Positions 11,001 to 23,700 of a DNA stretch of 64,000 nt are shown in pieces. The notes beneath the pieces were generated by a model that had not been told where the DNA came from, did not search any database, and saw nothing but the letters and a program-made list of their open reading frames with translations. This DNA is from Heracleum sosnowskyi (lineage: Eukaryota > Streptophyta > Magnoliopsida > Apiales > Apiaceae), in contig CM061240.1 of assembly GCA_030848705.1 (NCBI GenBank), positions 128,452,998-128,516,997 of the forward strand, in the 5' to 3' direction. Position 1 is the stretch's first letter; every line of letters begins with the position of its first letter. Made by a program: the position numbers and the translations under genes.

Positions 11001-14000
11001 TTACTTGATAACTTTTAAAATAAATAAGTTTGAGACCAAGGTTTGCTTCTTTTCACTATAGGATATAGCAAGGCAGTCAATTTTCTTGATGTTGTCATTG
11101 GTGATGGTATGTCTAACTAGACTTTAAATTTGGTTGGTTTCATTACAGATTATCAGTATGTGTTATAAATCACCTCCTCTTTTTTAAGGGCTGATATTTT
11201 ATACGTACTACATGACCCAGTTTGGATACATGGTCTCAAGATCTGGAATTAGCCCATTTCGATCAGGGGTTGACTGTTGCAGTTTCTGGTATTATATGAA
11301 CATGGGATTTTTATTTTTTAATAATTTGTTGCTCCACTTTTTTTCAAATGTCCACTTCCTTTGACATTTCACCCCACAAGTTCAGAATCACAGATTTTTA
11401 CCAATAAATATGTCATTCAGTCATTCTTGTAAATTTTCACTAATTATCTTTACTTGATAACTTTTAAAATAAATAAGTTTGAGACCAAGGTTTGCTTCTT
11501 TTCACTATAGGATATAGCGAGGCAGTTAATTTGCTTGATGTTGTCATTGGTGATGGTATGTCTAACTAGACTTTAAATTTGGTTGGTTTCATTACAGATT
11601 ATCAATATGTGTTATAAATCACCTCCTCTTTTTTAAGGGCTGATATTTTATACGTACTACAGGACCCAGTTTGGATACATGGTCTCAAGATCTGGAATTA
11701 GCCCATTTCGATCACGGGTTGACTGTTGAAGTTTCTGGTATTATGTGAAAATGGGATTTTTATTTTTTAATAATTTGTTGCTCCAGTTTTTTTCAAACGT
11801 CCACTTCCTTTGACATTTCACCCACAAGTTCAGAATCACAGATTTTTACCAATAAATATGTCATTCAGTCATTCTTGTAAATTTTCACTAATTATCTTTA
11901 CTTGATAACTTTTAAAATAAATAAGTTTGAGACCAAGGTTTGCTTCTTTTCACTATAGGATATAGCGAGGCAGTCAATTTGTTTGATGTTGTCATTGGTG
12001 ATGGTATGTCTAACTAGACTTTAAATTTGGTTGGTTTCATTACAGATTATCAGTATGTGTTATAAATCACTTCCTCTTTTTTAAGGGCTGATATTTTATA
12101 CGTACTACAGGACCCATTTTGGATACATGGTCTCAAGATCTGGAATTAGCTCATTTCGATCACGGGTTGACTGTTGAAGTTTCTGGTATTATGTGAACAT
12201 GGGATTTTTATTTTTTAATAATTAGTTGCTCCACTTTTTTTCAAACGTCCCTTTCCTTTGACATTCGACCCACAAATTCAGAATCACAGATTTTTGCCAA
12301 TAAATATGTCATTCAGTCATTCTTGTAAATTTTCACTAATTGTCTTTACTTGATAACTTTTAAAATAAATAAGTTTGAGACCAAGGTTTGCTTCTTTTCA
12401 CTATAGGATATAGCAAGGCAGTCAATTTTCTTGATGTTGTCATTGGTGATGGTATGTCTAACTAGACTTTAAATTTGGTTGGTTTCATTACAGATTATCA
12501 GTATGTGTTATAAATCACCTACTCTTTTTTAAGGGCTGATATTTTATACGTACTACATGACCCAGTTTGGATACATGGTCTCAAGATCTGGAATTAGCCC
12601 ATTTCGATCAGGGGTTGATTGTTGCAGTTTCTGGTATTATATGAACATGGGATTTTTATTTTTTAATAATTTGTTGCTCCACTTTTTTTCAAACGTCCAC
12701 TTCCTTTGACATTTCACCCACAAGTTCAGAATCACAGATTTTTACCAATAAATATGTCATTCAGTCATTCTTGTAAATTTTCACTAATTATCTTTACTTG
12801 ATAACTTTTAAAATAAATAAGTTTGAGACCAAGGTTTGCTTCTTTTCACTATAGGATATAGCGAGGCAGTCAATTTGCTTGATGTTGTCATTGGTGATGG
12901 TATGTCTAACTAGACTTTAAATTTGGTTGGTTTCATTACAGATTATCAGTATGTGTTATAAATCACCTCCTCTTTTTTAAGGGCTGATATTTTATACGTA
13001 CTACAAGACCCAGTTTGGATACATGGTCTCAAGATCTGGAATTAGCCCATTTCGATCACGGGTTGACTGTTGAAGTTTCTGGTATTATGTGAACATGGGA
13101 TTTTTATTTTTTAATAATTTGTTGCTCCACTTTTTTTCAAACGTCCACTTCCTTTGACATTTCACCCACAAGTTCAGAATCACAGATTTTTGCCAATAAA
13201 TATGTCATTCAGTCATTCTTGTAAATTTTCACTAATTATCTTTACTTGATAACTTTTAAAATAAATAAGTTTGAGACCAAGGTTTGCTTCTTTTCATTAT
13301 AGGATATAGCGAGGCAATCAATTTGCTTGATGTTGTCATTGGTGATGGTATGTCTAACTAGACTTTAAATTTGGTTGGTTTCATTACAGATTATCAGTAT
13401 GTGTTATAAATCACCTCCTCCTTTTTAAGGGCTGATATTTTATACGTACTACAGGACCCAGTTTGGATACATGGTCTCAAGATCTGGAATTAGCCCATTT
13501 CGATCACGGGTTGACTGTTGAAGTTTCTGGTATTATGTGAACATGGGATTTTTATTTTTTAATAATTTGTTGCTCCACTTTTTTTCAAACGTCCATTTCC
13601 TTTGACATTCCACCCAAAAATTCAGAATCATAGATTTTTGCCAATAAATATGTCATTCAGTCGTTCTTGTAAATTTTCACTAATTGTCTTTACTTGATAA
13701 CTTTTAAAATAAATAAGTTTGAGACCAAGGTTTGCTTCTTTTCACTATAGGATATAGCGAGGCAGTCAATTTTCTTGATGTTGTCATTGGTGATGGTATG
13801 TCTAACTAGACTTTAAATTTGGTTGGTTTCATTACAGATTATCAGTATGTGTTATAAATCACCTCCTCTTTTTTAAGGGCTGATATTTTATACGTACTAC
13901 AGGACCCAGTTTGGATACATGGTCTCAAGATCTGGAATTAGCCCATTTCGATCAGGGGTTGACTGTTGAAGTTTTTGGTATTATGGGAACATGGGATTTT

Positions 14001-14284
14001 TAATTTTTAATAATTTGTTGCTCCACTTTTTTTCAAACGTCCATTTCCTTTGACATTCCACCCATAAATTCAGAATCACAGATTTTTGCCAATAAATATG
14101 TCATTCAGTCATTCTTGTAAATTTTCACTAGTTGTCTTTACTTGATAACTTTTAAAATAAATAAGTTTGAGACCAAAGTTTGCTTCTTTTCACTATAGGT
14201 TATAGCGAGGCAGTCAATTTGCCTGATGTTGTCATTGGTGATGGTATGTCTAACTAGACTTTAAATTTGGTTGGTTTCATTACA
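8013..14284 (+). repeat. Tandem array of fourteen 448-bp units
   Basis: Units begin (GATTATCAGTATGTG) at 8013, 8461, 8909, 9356, 9804, 10252, 10700, 11148, 11597, 12045, 12493, 12941, 13389 and 13837. Spacing is 447-449 and the total is exactly 14 x 448 bp. Units are highly similar, so amplification is recent. Private variants group the units: 2 and 4 share a TGG-to-TGA change, while 7-8-9 and 10-11-12 repeat as a three-unit block (loss of the exon-A acceptor in 8 and 11). Each unit carries two exon-like segments, described in the next entry. Confidence 0.95.
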
Positions 14285-15248
14285 GTTCTTTTTGGAAATA
14301 TCTAACTCTTTCCTTTGACAATGTAACTGATAATTTAAGTTTGAAAAAAATATAAATAGTTAAATTCATATTTAACCTTTTTACAGATCGGGGCGCCTTT
14401 TCTCAATGGTTAGAGGGTCCAAATATGGTAGCAGGTATAAACTGATGACATTTTCGTATTTATTACTTTAAATTGTTGAAATTTGTCTTTAGTTAATTGA
14501 AAAATATTGAGTCTCTTGATCAACCATTACAAAATGTTGAAGTTGCCGCAGGTGAAGAAGTTACTTATGCACACGAGCATGGTGCAATTATGTTGTAATT
14601 TTTTTCTATTTACTTTTATGCATGTACTGATTGTTTATAAAATTGATTATGGGAAAAAATTGCATGCTATTTTATAGGTCATTTTTATTGTCCCTTTTGT
14701 AAAAGTTAAGTGTTGTCGAATTTGTTTTTACAATTTCATGTTTAGAGGTTTGTCGTTTATAGTTCATTTGTATACCAAAATTAATTTGTGTCTCTCATTA
14801 GAAAATTATGAGCTAGCAGGTGTAATGTCCAATCTCATACAAGTTGTGCCTGAGGGAGACAATGGTAAGAACAAAATTTGTCCTTTTTCATTTTTTACTT
14901 TCGAACTGATTCATAATTGTTAACTAAAGCATTAATAAAATCCTTAGTTATTTGTATTGTCAGATTAGATTATGTTCAATAATTGTTTGAACTGATCATT
15001 AATTATATTTTCAAGGTGATGGTCTTGAACAATGGCTGCAAGATTGGAAAGTTCCCGAGCATGAGGTGGACAATGTGGAAGGTAGTATTGCTTGTTAGAA
15101 TTTGAAATATACAACTTTTTAGTGTATACTTAATTTTTGTAACTTATCAAATTAAAATTTATGAACTTTTTGAAAAATCAAGAATATTCATGTTTTGTGA
15201 CAGGTGACAAGCATAATGGACTTGGTTTACCTCCTGAAGACATCAACT
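8079..15248 (+). CDS. Unrecognised gene built of repeated tiny phase-1 exons (partial; ends not found)
   Basis: Each 448-bp unit holds exon A (75 nt, first at 8079-8153, after TACTACAG, before GTATTA) and exon B (45 nt, first at 8375-8419, after CACTATAG, before GTATGT). Introns are about 221 and 107 nt, all phase 1, and junction codons are Gly. Exon A contains SLDTWSQDLELAHFDQGL; exon B reads YSEAVNLLDVVIGD. Diverged exons follow with the same phase: 14387-14434 (AFSQWLEGPNMVA), 14802-14864 (YELAGVMSNLIQVVPEGDN), 15016-15081 (GLEQWLQDWKVPEHEVDN) and 15204-15248. Their lengths (48, 63, 66, 45) are all multiples of three. Exon A is damaged in units 2 and 4 (stop), 8 and 11 (acceptor lost) and 12 (acceptor shifted); exon B reads through in all fourteen. 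Start, stop and function are unknown. Confidence 0.6.
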
Positions 15249-17125
15249 GTAAGATAATACTAGTTACCTTATTCTGTGTGCTTATAGTTTTGGATAAAAC
15301 TCAGCTTTTAGTTTGACTCATTGTAAAATATCTCAACATCTTTGATTAATTTATGTATGTAAACATATTAAAAATATTTCACAGTGGTATCTTTACTCGA
15401 AGAATAAATTTTAAGAAATTAAAAAAATACAAAATAAATAATGCAAACTCTAGTAAACAGGCAAAAGTTCTAAATGATAATTATGAAAAAATTGGTTCAA
15501 AATGATTGACAATTAATGGTTTTAAGATTGTTTTTGTACTTTAGGCCATTCATTCATTTTTTGGAGTCAAGATGCATCCTAAATGATTTTAATTATGAAT
15601 AATATACCTTTGACTTTAACCGTTAAATCACCTTTGACTTTAACAGAACTCTATTAATTCAATCATAGAAAACTTAAATTCAACTTAAATTCAATCAATT
15701 TGCTAAAAAACTTAACCATCATTTTCATCACTTCTCTTAAATTTTATTAGTCTCTATATGCATATAACCACAACCATCACTTATTTTCTCCCATGTGTAT
15801 CCTTTGTTTTTTTGGTTTTGTGTCGTATATGTGTGTATGTGTATGATGTTTTAACAGAATGTTGCAGTGAAGGTTTGTGACATAAAGAGAAAGAGATTGT
15901 GATTTGAATGGCATTTTTTCTAATTTTCAGATCACTCGAATAATGCTCGAAACAGCTTAGAAAATGCACTTTTGGTGTTTGATATAAAAAGTGTAAACAA
16001 GAAAATGTGGTGAAGTGTGTTTAGGTAATAAGATTTTGTCGAATGAGTGTAAGGAAAGAAATGTGACCTTGAGTTTGGATGATAAATGATGGTTAAGAAG
16101 ACGGAGGTTGGTTAGCATGAATGAGAGCATACATAGTTAAGAAGACACGAAAGAATAGAAAAGATGGAATTCTAATTACATAGTTATATAAGTTATAGAT
16201 GGGTGAAACGGTGATTGTATGAGTTGTTCATGCCACTTTGGCTACAAATCAACCATGTCAGAAATTCCGTCGAATTTTTAACGTTCCTAATATTTAATGA
16301 CTTGATTGAAAGTTTTAAATAATATTATGATTTGAATAAAAGGTTTTTAGTTGAATGACCGAGTTGCAACTTAGTGGTCAGGTAGGTGACCAAAGTGCCA
16401 TTTAACCCCTTAATTTTGGTGAATTTAAAATAGCATCCCGATAGCTAATCTCTACTTATAAACATGCTAATCCCCACTCTTTTCCAATGAAAATTATAAA
16501 TTTATAAAGTAGTATTGCTAGTCCCTACTTAAACACACACACATGCTATAATTTGGTCTTCTAATCTTAAAATTGCCTCAACAAAAAAAAAGTGGTACAA
16601 GAAAAATAAAGATCGGAATATCTTCACATATCTTAACATAGGTTCTTCGATTTTCAACTTGATGAACCATTTAGTTTATGTGTCACTGTTATAAAACAAG
16701 CATTATGCATATTTTCATTTATAAAAGAACTTCATAAACATTTTTGTGCATATGGTTTAGAATTAGTGTATAATGGATGTTAATGTGTTCACTCTTCTTT
16801 AACCCAAGAGACCTTGAGGATTTGCAAATGTGGGGTGATTACTAGCTCTGCCAAGTGCCGAGAATGCTAACGAAATGATTAGCAAAATTTTAATTAAAAA
16901 AAGTCCTAAAGAATTTAGAAAATGTAATTATATATAGTGTCTAGGTATTTGGCTTTCAATCTGGTTGAAGCGATTTCAATCAAAGAAGCATGAAGTTGGG
17001 CCAAGACTAGATTTACTCAATATTTTCTACAAGATTTATTTGTTTAATGAAAATTATATATAGTTTTAGTCTTTCAGGGCGATACTTGTACGTAAATGTA
17101 AACAGAGAGCCAAAGCCAACATATA
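15249..17125. other. No gene recognised
   Basis: AT-rich sequence with no supported coding exon, terminal repeat or RNA gene. If the exon-array gene continues, its last exon and polyadenylation region should be here, but I found no convincing continuation in phase 1. Short reading frames such as 15781-15969 on the minus strand have no support. Confidence 0.3.
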
Positions 17126-17300
17126 CAATTGAGCCTCGAATAAGTAATAATCGATAAAATAATAATTTTGTTAAAATAATATATTTTTTCGGTCTTAACA
17201 TAATGGAAATAGTATAATTTTACTCTCGATAAAGTAATAAACTCGATAAAGTAATATTTTTTCTCCGTACCAAGACTATTACTTTAAAGACGTTCAACTG
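17126..17300. mobile_element. Emigrant/pogo-like MITE (175 bp)
   Basis: The element begins CAATTGAGCCTCG and ends with GACGTTCAACTG, inverted relatives of the CAGTTAAACCTC ends of the larger element at 54602-55523. It is flanked by TA on both sides (17124-17125 and 17301-17302). Internally it repeats GATAAAGTAATA. The TA target and this repeat recall plant Emigrant/Lemi elements of the Tc1/mariner-pogo group. Non-coding. Confidence 0.7.
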
Positions 17301-17306
17301 TACAAC

Positions 17307-18948
17307 CACTACACCAAAAACGGGCTTTTCCTACCGTCGAATCGGTAGGAAAAGGCCCGAAATCGGTAGGAAATGGGTCATTTCCTACCAACCCGCGTTG
17401 GTAGGAATTGCTTAAGTCAGAAATGTCATTGGTGGGAAATGCTACTGACTTGGTCAATGGGGACCCCACATGCTGACGTGGACTGCCACATGGCAGGGAC
17501 CCATGTGCCAACATGGATGCTGACGTGGCGTGGGACCCATCCACGTCAGTTGAAATGTCAGATGCCACGTGGGTGGGACCCATCAAAGTCAGCTGCCACG
17601 TGGAATTTGTGAAAATTCTGCCCACCCATTTCCTACCGAGCATCCCTGAGCACATTGGTAGGAATTATTTCAGAATGCATGTAGAATGTCATTTCCTATC
17701 GACCATTTTCTACTGTCCTTGTTAGAATTTCCTACCAACCATTTCCTACCGTCCTTACCAAATGGTAGGAAATGCCCCAAAATTGGTAGGAAATATTGGA
17801 TTTCGAATGGTAAGGATAGTAGGAAATGAGTTGAAGACGGTAGGAATTACTAGGCTTTTTTTTTTTGATTTTTTTTCAATTTATTGTTTCCCCTCCTAAT
17901 GATACAAAGCATACTTGCAAAACAAATCTAATACAAAGAACACACAATTACATTTTATAATAAAAACACTCAATAACAAAACAACCATCCATTACATCAA
18001 AAGACCATTACAGTAAGTTCCCCCTTATCACACCATAATATATAATCCCTTTACAACAAATACATATGTGTTCAACACAACTATAATACATATTTGTTAT
18101 AATATACTATAATTATAACCATTACAACAAAAAAGAAAAAATTAAAACTTAACCAATCTATTTCTCCTTCATCCTTTAAAATGCCATCACCCTCAAACTT
18201 GCTTTCAATCTCGTTTTCTCCATTTCTTTTGCCTTCAAATCCTAACAATTTACATAATAAGTGGAACCAATTAACAAACAAAGAACAATCAATACACAAA
18301 ATTTCAACTTAGTGTAAGGATATGTAACAAAGAACTAATTAGAAAACAAAACACAAATGCACACATATTATATGTAAATGAAGTACATAAATATATGAAA
18401 GATAAAAAAAATTTATACCCAAATGATTGAAATGAAGGAAGAAATTTAGATGATTAAAGTGAATGAGATGAAGAGATTTATGTGAAATGAAATAGATGAA
18501 GAGATTTATATGAGATGAAGGAGGAAATTGAGATGATTAAAGTGAAGGAGATGAAGAGATTTATATTGGTGAAGTAGATGAATAGATAGAGATAAAATGA
18601 AAGTGAAAGTGGAGAAGTAGTTTATAATTTTGGGAAAAAAATTTGAATTTTTAGTTTGGGCGCACTTTTGAATTTGACATGCCACGTGTCCATTTCCTAC
18701 CAATTATCGGCGGTAGGAAATAGGTGAAGCAAAACGACGTCGTTTCTTGGTTGACGTGGCATTATGGGTCCACATGACCCACTTCCTACCGTCGACGGTA
18801 GGAAGTGGGTGGGTCCCATGGGTCATTTCCTACCGTATGCGGGGACGGTAGGAAATGACCCTTTGACTTGAAAATTGGTAGGAAATACTCGGCAGAAAAT
18901 GCTTATGTAGGAAATAGTTGGTAGGAAAAGCCAATTTTTGGTGTAGTG
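17307..18948. mobile_element. Non-autonomous CACTA element (1.64 kb), subterminal TAGGAAA repeats
   Basis: Terminal inverted repeats CACTACACCAAAAA and TTTTTGGTGTAGTG are flanked by a perfect 3-bp duplication AAC (17304-17306 and 18949-18951), as expected of En/Spm-CACTA elements. Both ends carry many direct and inverted copies of GGTAGGAAA, the likely transposase-binding subterminal repeats. There are also several ACGT-core boxes (TGCCACGTGG, CCACGTCAG) at 17460-17610 and near 18678, and the palindrome AACGACGTCGTT near 18734. Overlapping reading frames at 17284-17725 on both strands come from these repeats and are not genes. Confidence 0.9.
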
Positions 18949-19141
18949 AACTACGACCACAGACTTCACAAACAAAAACCGAACATGCTACTTTAAGAAC
19001 AAACTGAACTTAAATACATGAATGGAATTTTATAAGTTGTTCAACTAAATGGTTTGAAATTTATTTCAGATAATATAAAATAATTTACAAGGTCTCAAGA
19101 CCCGCACCAACCCAACCTAGACTACAAGCAGTGGTAATTAA

Positions 19142-20133
19142 CTAGCACCATATAATTTGTGCATCCAAGGATAATCTATGGCATTGCTGCAAATCTTGTT
19201 TAATCCTCAACTTCTCTTTCGGACAAGTAATTTTTGTGCTGCAGAAAAGTGAAATCACTTTAAGTGAAGGTGAAGATGCAAGCAGAAGTTTTATGAAATG
19301 GAGCACATATCTCGAATGCACAACACCCTTCATTTTTACAGTTTGGAGTCGGTCTAGAAACATGTCTTTCCAATCTAATGATGCCAAATATAATTCGATC
19401 GTTGCTTCTTTAGGATTCAAACTCTTCACTTGGTCAAGTGCCTACACGCAAACATTTTAGAACTGTATCTTAAGCATACAAACATCAAAGCCTAAACAGC
19501 ATTTCCAAAACTAAAAAATGGGTTAGTACATTGCTTCATACTACTTGCACTTCTTACCAGTTCAATGCAAATATCTTGCAAGTTGGGAAAACTTCTGATC
19601 ATGTAAACAACATATAGGATCTGGCAGAAATTATGTATTTTAAGCCGGTACACAGTCAAACTTCTCAAGTTAACCGCTTTTGTTGCAGGCCTTGCCAAAT
19701 CTGAAGGAGGTGGTCCGAAAACCTGAATATGCGTACCATACAAAATTCTTTAAAATATTAGTCACATCCACAACATAAAATGATTCTCCCTGTATGTTGT
19801 CATGTTGGTAAGTTAAAGACTAAATTGAATAACTAAATTTGCTGGAAAATCACATTACCTCTAGGGTGGGACTATCAAGTTCTAAGCAACTAAATGTAGG
19901 AATTTTACTGAGAAGCTTGATCAATTTGCTTACTTCCTTTATGCTGGAATTTGCAACCGTCAGTGTAAGACCCAGGAACTCCAGTTTTGTGGTACTTTGG
20001 AACCATTTCCACTCAATTTTTGTACTTGTAATAATAGACAATCTTCGTAAATTGTTACCACTTGTGAATTGGGGGCTTAAATGTTCAATTCCAACACAAC
20101 CTCGCAGCTGCAAATCCTGTAGTTGTGTCCAAA
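19142..20133 (-). pseudogene. F-box/FBD pseudogene (copy C), 3-prime part
   Basis: Exons match the intact paralogue: the end of exon 1 (20133 down to 19859), exon 2 (19722-19558, 165 nt) and exon 3 (19441-19142, 300 nt, FBD-type end with SLDWKDMFLDRLQTVK and LSLDAQIIW). Splice sites are preserved and these pieces have no stops, so the damage elsewhere is recent. At 20134 a 9.35-kb CACTA element interrupts exon 1. The exon resumes at 29483 for about 90 bp, and the F-box-coding 5-prime part is then missing. It cannot encode an F-box protein. Downstream of the stop, similarity to the paralogue's 3-prime flank continues to about 18960. Confidence 0.85.
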
Positions 20134-20719
20134 CATTACAAGAAAAACGCAATCAGACAACACTGATCACACAACGCTCGGTCGAAAAAGTGTTGCCCAG
20201 AATTAACCGACAATGGTTATTTTTCAACCTCGAAAAAGTATTGTCTAATCCAGGGTGATTACAACGGTTTAAAAACCATTGTCTAGAAAATTGAATTAGA
20301 CAACGGTATTTTTAAAGTGCTGTTGCGTAAGCGTGACCAATAGACAACTATTTTTAGCAGTATTGTGTGAATAAACCTAAGACAATGCTACAGAAAACCG
20401 TTGTTATAATGATAAAACTGTTTTCTTAGCCGTATTGTGTGAATAATCCTGAGACAATGGTGCAGCAAACCGTTGTGGTAATGAGACAAGTGTTTTTTAA
20501 CATTTATTGTTTAAGAAGTCTACAAACAACGGTAGTTGTAGAGTGTTGTCTGAATTAGAGTACTTTAAAAAAATTATTAGGGATATACCAATCTTAGAAT
20601 AAAATCTAAGTAACATACCCAATATTATTAAAAACAATATTGTCATATTCAAATTATTGCATGAATATCAAGATCACCTTATTTTAATGATATTACAAAA
20701 AATTTAGAAAAAAATAAAT

Positions 20720-23700
20720 TATTTTGGTTTGAGATCTTAACGGTCAACTACTGATTTGACTCATACTTCTAACTAGTGTTTCGTCCCAGATTGATGTTTC
20801 GATTTTTTTAAAAAATACTTATCGACGATCCAACCGTATGGATATAAAGATCTATGTATTTTAATGATATTAAAAATTTTAGAAAAAAATAAATTTATTT
20901 GGTTTGAGATCTTAACAATCAACTACTGATTTGACTAGTACTTCTAACTAGTGTTTCGTCCCAGATTGATGTTTCGATTTTTTTAAAAATATTTATCGAC
21001 TATCCAACCTTATGGATATCAAGATCTATGTATTTTGATGATATTACAAAAATTTCAGAAAAAAATAAATTTATTTGGTTTGAGATCTTAACGGTCAACT
21101 ACTGATTTGACTGGTACTCACGTATGTTTTGTTTATTCGATTTCATAAATGTTTAAGACACTGGTTTTTTAAAAATAAGTGTTTTAAGTTATAGTACTTA
21201 ACAATGGTTTTGGTCAAAAAACTGTTGTAAAATATACACAAGGGTTTTTGCTTTGATCCGTTCGTTGTTGAATATTTTTTGTAACAATTGTTTATGTTGT
21301 TAAACCGTTGTATGATATACACAATGGATTTTTTTATAAAATCCTTGTGTGAGTAATTACGTTACAACGCTTTTATTAGCTAAATCGTTGTCTGTATCAA
21401 AATCGTTGAATTTTCTTTTATAACTTTTATTTGTTGTCCTTAATACATAAGTGTCACACACTTGATGCAATGTTATCATAGGAATCTTGAATATTTAATA
21501 TTATCACACACTTGTTGCATTCGATTTTTTTAAAAATATTTATTTGGTTTGAGATCTTAACGGTCAACTAGTGATTTGACTAGTAATTCTAACTAGTATT
21601 TCGTCCCAGATTGATGTTTCAATTTTTTTTAAAAATACTTATCGACGATCCAACCGTATGGATATAAAGATCTATGTATTTTAATGATATTATAAATTTT
21701 AGAAAAAAATAAATTTATTTGTTTTGAGATCTTAACAATCAACTACTGATTTGACTAGTACTTCTAACTAGTGTTTCGTCCCAGATTGATGTTTCGATTT
21801 TTTTAAAAATATTTATCGACTATCCAACCTTATGGATATCAAGATCTATGTATTTTGATGATATTACAAAAATTTCAGAAATAAATAAATTTATTTGGTT
21901 TGAGATCTTAACGGTCAACTACTGATTTGACTGGTACTCACGTATGTTTTGTTTATTCGATTTCATAAATGTTTAAGACACTGGTTTTTTAAAAATAAGT
22001 GTTGTAAGTTATGGTACTTAACAATGGTTTTGGTCAAAAAACTGTTGTAAAATATACACAAGGGTTTTTGCTTTGATCCGTTCGTTGTTGAATATTCTTT
22101 GTAACAATTGTTTATGTTGTTAAATCGTTGTATGATATACACAATGGATTTTTTTATAAAATCCTTGTGTGGGTAATTACGTTACAACACTTTTATTAGC
22201 TAAATCGTTGTCTGTATCAAAATCGTTGAATTTTCTTTTATAACTTCTATTTGTTGTCTTTAATACATAAGTGTCACACACTTGATGCAATGTTATCATA
22301 TGAATCTTGAATATTTAATATTATCACACACTTGTTGCATTCGATTTTTAAAAAAATATTTATTTGGTTTGAGATCTTAACGGTCAACTAGTGATTTGAC
22401 TAGTAATTCTAACTAGTATTTCGTCCCAGATTGATGTTTCGATTTTTTTAAAAAATACTTATCGACGATCCAACCGTATGGATATAAAGATCTATGTATT
22501 TTAATGATATTAAAAATTTTAGAAAAAAATAAATTTATTTGGTTTGAGATCTTAACAATCAACTACTGATTTGACTAGTACTTCTAACTAGTGTTTCGTC
22601 CCAGATTGATGTTTCGATTTTTTTAAAAATATTTATCGACTATTCAACCTTATGGATATCAAGATCTATGTATTTTGATGATATTACAAAAATTTCAGAA
22701 AAAAATAAATTTATTTGGTTTGAGATCTTAACGGTCAACTACTGATTTGACTGGTACTCACGTATGTTTTGTTTATTCGATTTCATAAATGTTTAAGACA
22801 CTGGTTTTTTAAAAATAAGTGTTGTAAGTTATAGTACTTAACAATGGTTTTGGTCAAAAAACTGTTGTAAAATATACACAAGGGTTTTTGCTTTGATCCG
22901 TTCGTTGTTGAATATTCTTTGTAACAATTGTTTATGTTGTTAAACCGTTGTATGATATACACAATGGATTTTTTTATAAATCCTTGTGTGAGTAATTACG
23001 TTACAATGCTTTTATTAGCTAAATCGTTGTCTGTATCAAAATCGTTGAATTCTCTTTTATAACTTTTATTTGTTGTCCTTAATACATAAGTGTCACACAC
23101 TTGATGCAATGTTATCATAGGAATCTTGAATATTTAATATTATCACACACTTGTTGCATTCGATTTTTTTAAAAATATTTATTTGGTTTGAGATCTTAAC
23201 GGTCAACTAGTGATTTGACTAGTAATTCTAACTAGTATTTCGTCCCAGATTGATGTTTCGATTTTTTAAAAAAAATACTTATCGACGATCCAACCGTATG
23301 GATATAAAGATCTATGTATTTTAATGATATTAAAAATTTTAGAAAAAAATAAATTTATTTGGTTTGAGATCTTAACAATCAACTACTGATTTGACTAGTA
23401 CTTCTAACTAGTGTTTCGTCCCAGATTGATGTTTCGATTTTTTTAAAAATATTTATCGACTATCCAACCTTATGGATATCAAGATCTATGTATTTTGATG
23501 ATATTACAAAAATTTCAGAAATAAATAAATTTATTTGGTTTGAGATCTTAACGGTCAACTACTGATTTGACTGGTACTCACGTATGTTTTGTTTATTCGA
23601 TTTCATAAATGTTTAAGACACTGGTTTTTTAAAAATAAGTGTTGTAAGTTATGGTACTTAACAATGGTTTTGGTCAAAAAACTGTTGTAAAATATACACA

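Noticed and set aside
8013..14284. The 448-bp array as a CRISPR-like or satellite-only repeat
   Set aside because: Units are directly abutting with no unique spacers, and the phase-consistent exon segments with diverged relatives downstream argue against a plain satellite.
17284..17725. Overlapping reading frames of 123, 79 and 70 residues on both strands
   Set aside because: They are produced by the inverted subterminal repeats of the CACTA element and have no domain or splice context.
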